From the NCBI GenBank assembly GCA_032353305.1, contig JAUCNG010381703.1, positions 1-11,101 of the forward strand: DNA of 11,101 nucleotides, written 5' to 3'. The stretch comes from Cephalothrix spiralis. Its lineage: Eukaryota; Nemertea; Palaeonemertea; Archinemertea; Cephalotrichidae. The position numbers and the translations under genes were made by a program. Numbering within the stretch: the first letter of the stretch is position 1; each line of letters opens with the position of its first letter. This document shows positions 8,363 through 11,101 of this stretch, piece by piece. The notes beneath the pieces are model-generated. The model had not been told where the DNA came from, searched no databases, and was given only the letters and a program-made list of their open reading frames with translations.

Positions 8363-8474
8363 ACCGCAAACTAGGCTCATGTACACAAGTACGCTTCAGA
8401 ATTGCCATTCTACGCACTTATGGAATTAATTTTATTTTATTTTGATGCGTGAGTACATGGGTCTAGTGTGCGGT
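8363..8474. mobile_element. 112-bp inverted-repeat element (possible miniature transposon)
   Basis: The left end (8363-8386) begins ACCGCAAACTAGGCTCATG and the right end (8451-8474) ends CATGGGTCTAGTGTGCGGT. They are inverted repeats matching at 20 of 24 positions, with partial extension inward. The middle is AT-rich and non-coding. No flanking target duplication is visible. Symmetry out to the ACCGCA/TGCGGT tips suggests a tiny MITE, but a fold-back repeat of other origin cannot be excluded. Confidence 0.6.
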
Positions 8475-8649
8475 GACTCGCAATTTAGCGGAACTATTTT
8501 TAGTGTTTTTTTTAGTTATCGATATATAAAGTGCCTTAGATATCTTGTAGTGTATCAATAATCAATTTGGTCATATTACATACTACTACTATCTCTGGTA
8601 TTTATTAATATTTGGTTATCTAATATGCTTTATATCTTGTTTTTTACAG

Positions 8650-8726
8650 AGGAAGCTATGCTGGATCTAGATAATCTAAAATTTTATGCCGACGATCAAG
8701 ACGACCCATATATGACACTGAAGGAG
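8650..8726 (+). CDS. PWP1: PWP1 internal exon, conserved segment before the WD40 propeller
   Basis: The acceptor is TTTTTTACAG and the donor is GAG|GTATAA. The first two bases (AG) complete a Glu codon with the G from 4020, and 25 further codons follow: EAMLDLDNLKFYADDQ, then DDPYMTLKE. Human PWP1, as I recall it, has LTVYGSNDQDPYVTLKD at this point, so Y-x(3)-(D)QDxPY-x-TLK is the diagnostic match. The exon ends in phase 0, so translation must continue in an exon right of the window; without splicing it would stop at once (GTA TAA). It lies in the linker between the acidic region and the first WD40 blade. No propeller repeat is present in the window. Confidence 0.88.
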
Positions 8727-8867
8727 GTATAAATTGTTTTGACAAAATTTTTAAAATCTACTTTTTTCAACTTTTTAGTTACCTGCCCTACTTTTTTGTT
8801 ATTTATTGTCCTACTTTTTCAAATATTTAGCCAAAAGGTGTTTTTTGCTACCTTAGATATAATTTCA

Positions 8868-8910
8868 TACATCTTAGTACTTTTTTTTCTATGCTGATGG
8901 CTAAGATGTA
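8868..8910. repeat. Perfect 10-bp hairpin
   Basis: TACATCTTAG at 8868-8877 is matched by CTAAGATGTA at 8901-8910 around a T-rich loop. It is short and may be chance in AT-rich DNA, but it is perfect. Confidence 0.7.
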
Positions 8911-9269
8911 CACTTTTGTGGTCAAAAACTTGAAAAATAAGAAAAAAATGAATCGGATGACTTTTGTGGCAAAATCCTTACTCCAGCTCACTCACAAATA
9001 TTTTATAATAAGGAATATATGAATTTTTTTTATTATTTAATTCAAAAAATCAATACAAATTCAAGATGGCTGCCAAATTAAAAAACATGGGTTTTCAACA
9101 GTTCAATTTAAAAAATATTTTTTGTTGACTAAATGACTAAGCAAGATATCGAAAACTAATTAAACATATTCATTAACAGTTTCAATATCAGCAAATTTTA
9201 GTACGAAAAATGTTAAAGCGGACGCCAAATCTGGTGTCCATGCAGTGTCCGACAAAATATGGAAAAGTC

Positions 9270-9301
9270 ATCTACTTTTTTTATCAGCCATAAAAGTAGA
9301 T
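9270..9301. repeat. 10-bp hairpin containing the CTACTTTT word
   Basis: ATCTACTTTT at 9270-9279 pairs with AAAAGTAGAT at 9292-9301. The CTACTTTTT word also occurs near 8759, 8789 and 8811, so this hairpin may be two opposed copies of a local repeat. Confidence 0.65.
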
Positions 9302-9430
9302 CTTATTTACTTTTGCTATCAGAATATCAAAATATGTTACAATAAGAAAAGAAATAATAATATGAAAATGATGTAAAGGAAAACGAAGAAATTAATTTTT
9401 TTTTTGAAAAGTTGGTCCATTTTTTTAATT

Positions 9431-9443
9431 CCCCCCCCCCCCC
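9431..9443 (+). repeat. C13 homopolymer
   Basis: Thirteen C preceded by TTTTTTAATT and followed by GGCGCCG. The context (T-run then C-run) resembles the C-tracts at 6380 and 6422. Confidence 0.9.
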
Positions 9444-10079
9444 GGCGCCGTCGGGTAAACCAGTAAAACAAATGTCCTATTTACTAGTACATCATGTAAT
9501 GTATATCTAGTTGATTAGATTTTGATTCAAGAACAAACTGGATATCTCTATTAGATTATTTATCCCACAACTCTTACATCAGGTATCAATTATTTCTAAA
9601 TTATCTGTCGGTCTAAGCCATTGAATAAAAAGAAGCGATTCGTTGCGCTTCTATATTTTTTATTAATTAATCCTAAATCCTTGATATACCATCAGTTTAA
9701 GCACTAGATCAGACAATTGCCTACTCGGAACTCATTATTATAATACAATGAATGTCCATTAGTGCTGCTCTTTAGTGTTATGTTGGCTGCTCGAAGCAAT
9801 TCAGTTGTATGTTTAATTACTCTCTTTGCTTTTAAAGCTTTTATCTCCAGAAAAAAACTCAACCTACGCCAAATACCACAGGTGTTTTCGACATAGAAAC
9901 TTCGCATACAGATTTGATTTCATTTTATATCAAACTCTTTTTTGCCCAACGCCACGGGGCCACTTAAGCATTTTTAAAGCTTTTTTTTCTGTTTTTAGCT
10001 ATAAGGACCCCCTTTCTTCAATGTGGTACACTTATACAATAATATTGTAACCCGAGGGATATGCCAAATTAATTCCGGT

Positions 10080-10340
10080 CTCCCATTTGTTAATTGATAA
10101 GAGTGATAACATCCTCGTTCCCAGGGTCGGATGATGTTATGAGACTACGGAGACCTGAGGCCTAATACATAGTGATGGAGTGATTTCGCCTATTTTATCT
10201 TCTTCTTCTATCTTCTTCTATATAGGGCGTCAGATGACTGGCTCAAATAGACACTTAATGGTCCGCTTGCTGAGCATTTACCCTTAGGCCTGTAGACCTA
10301 ATCCCGCACTCTAATCTATTTTCTATATACCGATTAGCAG
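10080..10340. other. GC-richer unassigned block with a TTC-rich microsatellite
   Basis: This block stands out from AT-rich surroundings and adjoins the SINE at 10320-10500 on its 3' side. It contains ATAACATC (10106-10113) and GATGTTAT (10133-10140) as an inverted pair, a TCTTCTTCTTCTATCTTCTT run (about 10199-10218), and GCCTGTAGACC. It may be the 3' part of the SINE or an older repeat into which the SINE inserted. No reading frame is convincing. Confidence 0.4.
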
Positions 10341-10500
10341 TGCGATTTTTTTGCGCTGAGGAACTTGCTTAAGGTTCCATCCATGCTGAGATTTATTTTT
10401 AGTATGACAATAACTTTGAGGTATGACAAGGTTCGAACCAGCCATCTTCTGATTCAAAGTCAAACGCGTTACCACCGCGCCACAAGTATCTAGTCGTCTA
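10320..10500 (-). mobile_element. tRNA-headed SINE, minus strand
   Basis: On the minus strand the head reads TGGCGCGGTGGTAACGCG (first 11 bases at plus 10472-10482, one departure from the A-box consensus), then an anticodon-arm-like TTTGACTTTGAATCAGAAG, then GGTTCGAACC (plus 10430-10439), a perfect B box. An AT-rich spacer separates the head from the core block (10358-10379) identical to that of the SINE at 4140-4305. The tail runs into CGCAAAAAAATCGCACTGC. The well-kept promoter boxes suggest this copy is younger than the one near 1130. The minus-strand open frame over it is not a gene. Confidence 0.8.
10358..10379 (-). repeat. Shared SINE core, copy 2
   Basis: Identical over 22 bases to 4188-4209, including AACTTGCTTAAGGTT. 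It lies about 50 bases beyond the B box here, against about 28 bases in the other copy; the difference is an AT-rich insert. Confidence 0.85.
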
Positions 10501-11053
10501 GAATTTGTAATATTTATACCACATCGAAATATAAGAAAAAAACATTTCATTATAAAAATTTGTTTGTCAAATTTCTCAAAAAATAAAAAAAATATAAAAA
10601 CGACGAGGATCTATCTTAGATAATCTTATAATGAAGAGATCTGCGAAGTTTTAAGAAGATCCGATGATCCATCTGAGAGCTCTTTTAATTTGAATGCAAC
10701 AAAACTGATGAATTTTGAATGCCTTAAAATTGACATTTTGCGATTTCAATCATCCCACCTGCTATAAAAAGGGAAGAAAAAAAACAATTTTTTTATAGAC
10801 TTCCTCAACATGTAGGCACGAAATTTTTACACGAAAATGATAATCTTAACTAAAGGAAACATTATATGCAATAAAAAAACATTCAAAATTGTCATGCCAC
10901 ACACTACGCGCACGTACTCATCACACATTTCTAGTGAATAATTACATTTTTTTACAAGATTTTTTTTGAACAAAATTTTTCAACTTTTTTCCACAGCAAA
11001 ATTGGCAAACAACTGAAACAGTGGAAAAAAGTGTTTTTTTGCCAAAAAAGTTA

Positions 11054-11096
11054 CCCCCCCCCCACCCCAGCGTTTTTTCCATGACCCCCCCCCCCC
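11054..11096 (+). repeat. C10 and C12 tracts at the window end
   Basis: C-runs at 11054-11063 (10 C, then A and four more C) and 11085-11096 (12 C) are separated by AGCGTTTTTTCCATGA. Like the tracts at 6380, 6422 and 9431, they are C on the plus strand and follow T- or A-rich sequence. Confidence 0.85.
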
Positions 11097-11101
11097 TCTG
11101 A

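Larger units (their letters stand above)
4021..8649 (+). other. PWP1 intron, phase 1, about 4.6 kb
   Basis: The donor is GTAAGAAT. The acceptor is CTTGTTTTTTACAG, preceded by a T-rich stretch. The intron holds a minus-strand SINE (4140-4305), pieces of one TIR family (4316-5772), a repeated C-tract block (6340-6500), a repeat cluster (7165-7510), a tandem duplication (8046-8122) and a 112-bp inverted-repeat element (8363-8474). The stretches 4530-4825, 5025-5515, 5780-6340, 6510-7160, 7620-8040 and 8480-8640 are AT-rich, and in them I see no gene or clear repeat beyond a 9-bp inverted repeat TTTGTCTGA/TCAGACAAA (6663-6671 and 6720-6728). Confidence 0.85.
8727..11101 (+). other. PWP1 intron, phase 0, incomplete (over 2.3 kb)
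   Basis: It starts with GTATAAATTG and no acceptor or following PWP1 exon was found before the window ends. 8740-9310 is T-rich with four CTACTTTTT words and two small hairpins. 9320-10080 is AT-rich with a C13 tract and no gene that I can support; the frames at 9704-9907 and 9826-10050 show no recognisable domain. 10080-10340 is a GC-richer block of unknown nature next to a SINE. 10500-11050 is AT-rich with nothing notable, and the window ends in C-tracts. Confidence 0.8.

Noticed and set aside
9220-9239. Short GGACGCC/GGTGTCC hairpin
   Set aside because: Only 7 pairs including a wobble; expected by chance in a window this size.
9704-10050. Opposed open frames at 9704-9907 (minus) and 9826-10050 (plus), considered as a next PWP1 exon
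   Set aside because: Neither contains anything like the residues expected after the TLKE segment of PWP1, and the frames lack good splice sites.
10420-10490. Genuine tRNA gene on the minus strand
   Set aside because: A and B boxes are present but acceptor-stem pairing and a Pol III terminator at the right distance are not seen, and the core shared with another SINE marks it as a SINE head.

Overview
This window is eukaryotic nuclear DNA from an animal, most likely a marine invertebrate such as a mollusc or other lophotrochozoan (lineage inferred, low confidence). It is AT-rich, has no bacterial-style gene packing, and contains short exons with GT/AG splice sites in kilobase-scale introns. 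Those introns hold tRNA-headed SINE-like elements and small terminal-inverted-repeat (TIR) elements.

The only protein-coding gene I can support is a plus-strand gene recognised as PWP1 (periodic tryptophan protein 1), a nucleolar WD40-repeat ribosome-biogenesis factor. Two exons are well supported: 3901-4020 (acidic, phase 1 on both sides) and 8650-8726 (phase 1 start, phase 0 end). They join in frame and encode the acidic N-terminal region and the conserved DDQDDPYMTLKE stretch that precedes the WD40 propeller. A lysine-rich piece at the left edge (1-66) ends at a phase-compatible donor and may be the preceding exon. The propeller exons must lie to the right of the window.

Layout: 1-66 possible upstream PWP1 exon; 67-3900 first intron, with a degenerate tRNA-headed SINE (about 1130-1330), a second SINE-like element carrying a 31-bp hairpin (about 1650-1960) and a 13-bp-stem hairpin (2363-2404); 3901-4020 PWP1 exon; 4021-8649 second intron, with a SINE (about 4140-4305), several pieces of one TIR family (4316-5772), two C-tracts, a repeat cluster with ATGGCGGCCAT-type motifs (7165-7510), a 40-bp tandem duplication (8046-8122) and a 112-bp inverted-repeat element (8363-8474); 8650-8726 PWP1 exon; 8727-11101 incomplete third intron, with small hairpins, more C-tracts and a third SINE (about 10320-10500).

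I see no bacterial genes, CRISPR array, complete tRNA or rRNA gene, or intact transposase. The long open frames in this window do not look like genes. The interest lies in the repeats: a locally reshuffled TIR family with a 22-bp terminal repeat, two SINEs with different heads sharing an identical 22-nt core, a SINE with a long hairpin, and C-runs found on only one strand.
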